From assembly GCA_015488485.1 (NCBI GenBank), contig WFNR01000122.1:1-34662 (forward strand): a stretch of DNA of 34,662 nucleotides, read 5' to 3'. Position numbers and translations under genes: made by a program. This document shows, in pieces, positions 34,139-34,662 of the stretch (within the stretch, counting starts at the first letter, position 1; every line of letters begins with the position of its first letter). The notes below the pieces were generated by a model. The model was not told the DNA's origin, made no database searches, and saw nothing but the letters and a program-made list of their open reading frames with translations. Origin of the DNA: Cyclobacteriaceae bacterium (GTDB taxonomy: Bacteria; Bacteroidota; Bacteroidia; Cytophagales; Cyclobacteriaceae).

Positions 34139-34662
34139 TTGAATACAGCTTTTTACCCGGAACTGGCTGAATATATTGCCTCCCTGGCACCTGATGAGGT
34201 GCCGGCAGACAGGCAGGCATTGTTACAGCCTTTAGCAACCTTTATCCGCAACAGGTGGTCGCAGGGCGAGACGGCCAGGCTCAACTTTATCTGCACGCAC
34301 AACTCGCGCAGAAGCCAGTTTGCCCAGCTCTGGGCGGCTACCCTGGCTGCCTGGCACGGTTTAGAGCGGCTGGCCTGCTACTCAGGCGGCACCGAAGCTA
34401 CCGCCTTGTATCCGCAGGTGGCAACCGCCATGCAAGAGGTGGGGTTCCGGGTAGTGCAGATGGACGAGTCGGCCAATCCGCTGTATCGTTTTTATTATGC
34501 CCCGGAAGCCCCTGCTCTTGAAGCCTTTTCCAAGGTGTATAACCATCCGGCCAACCCGCAACAGGGGTTTGCTGCGGTGATGACCTGCTCGGAGGCCGAA
34601 GAGGCATGCCCGGTAGTGATAGGTGCGGCCGCCCGTATATCGCTGCCTTACGAAGACCCGAA
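34139..34662 (+). CDS. Low-molecular-weight phosphatase / arsenate-reductase-like protein (partial)
   Basis: The frame is open from 34139 to the window end (174 complete codons) and continues beyond it. The conceptual protein starts NTAFYPELAEYIASL and has the P-loop FICTHNSRRSQFAQLW, a CX5R motif of low-molecular-weight tyrosine phosphatases and related arsenate reductases. Later cysteines are at LACYSGGTEA and VMTCSEAEEACPVV. The probable start is TTG 34139, since an in-frame TAA lies at 34130-34132 and no ATG precedes the conserved part. It follows arsM by 22 bases. Position supports a role in arsenate reduction, but phosphatase activity is equally compatible. Confidence 0.82.
   Translation, partial: MNTAFYPELAEYIASLAPDEVPADRQALLQPLATFIRNRWSQGETARLNFICTHNSRRSQFAQLWAATLAAWHGLERLACYSGGTEATALYPQVATAMQEVGFRVVQMDESANPLYRFYYAPEAPALEAFSKVYNHPANPQQGFAAVMTCSEAEEACPVVIGAAARISLPYEDP

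Overview
The window reads as a chromosomal segment of a Bacteroidota bacterium that respires without oxygen or can do so. The evidence is the Bacteroidota-style promoter (TTG, 17-23 nt, TAnnTTTG) seen clearly in front of rimP, rpmE2 and the RluB-type gene, together with several genes typical of the phylum: a GH3-family protein, a long sortilin/BNR protein, an IF-2 with GLKVLD repeats, a fused CcsBA and a type B ribosomal protein L31. I saw no rRNA, tRNA, CRISPR array or insertion sequence.

Layout. 1-1714: nrfA (ammonia-forming nitrite reductase) behind a large imperfect palindrome. 1737-8788: a secreted sortilin-like propeller protein on the minus strand, then recJ, lptB and a GH3-family gene on the plus strand. 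8903-10878: an A+T-rich restriction-modification cassette whose methyltransferase carries a degenerate SNase-like tail, followed by an MjaI-family endonuclease. 10941-15624: rimP-nusA-infB plus a small membrane protein on the minus strand, with its own promoter and a leader hairpin. 15641-30064: a cytochrome island. 30080-34662: rpmE2, a lipoprotein, a class II glutamine amidotransferase, an RluB-type pseudouridine synthase, and an arsR-arsM-phosphatase operon cut by the window end.

The cytochrome island is the notable part. A tightly coupled minus-strand operon (26838 down to 18842) encodes an NHL-propeller lipoprotein, a 9-haem lipoprotein, a 652-residue outer-membrane beta-barrel, a 15-haem cytochrome, a second NHL propeller and a 12-haem cytochrome. 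It is followed by ccsBA, which attaches haem to cytochromes c. Upstream lie a small secreted tetrahaem cytochrome, a monohaem cytochrome and a NapC/NirT-type membrane protein with 3 membrane segments and 7 haem motifs, resembling ImcH. With NrfA the window encodes about 53 haem c sites. The simplest reading is a route from the quinol pool across the periplasm and outer membrane, i.e. an extracellular electron transfer conduit whose gene order I do not recognise as a described one.

Four promoters of this island (for ccsBA, the NHL-cytochrome operon, the tetrahaem gene and the monohaem/ImcH-like pair) share one architecture: an FNR-type site TGAY-N4-RTCA centred exactly 36.5 bp upstream of the last base of a GAYATTTR -7 element, with no visible -33 TTG. 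This suggests one FNR/CRP-family activator switches on the conduit and its haem-attachment machine together. The regulator itself is not in the window.
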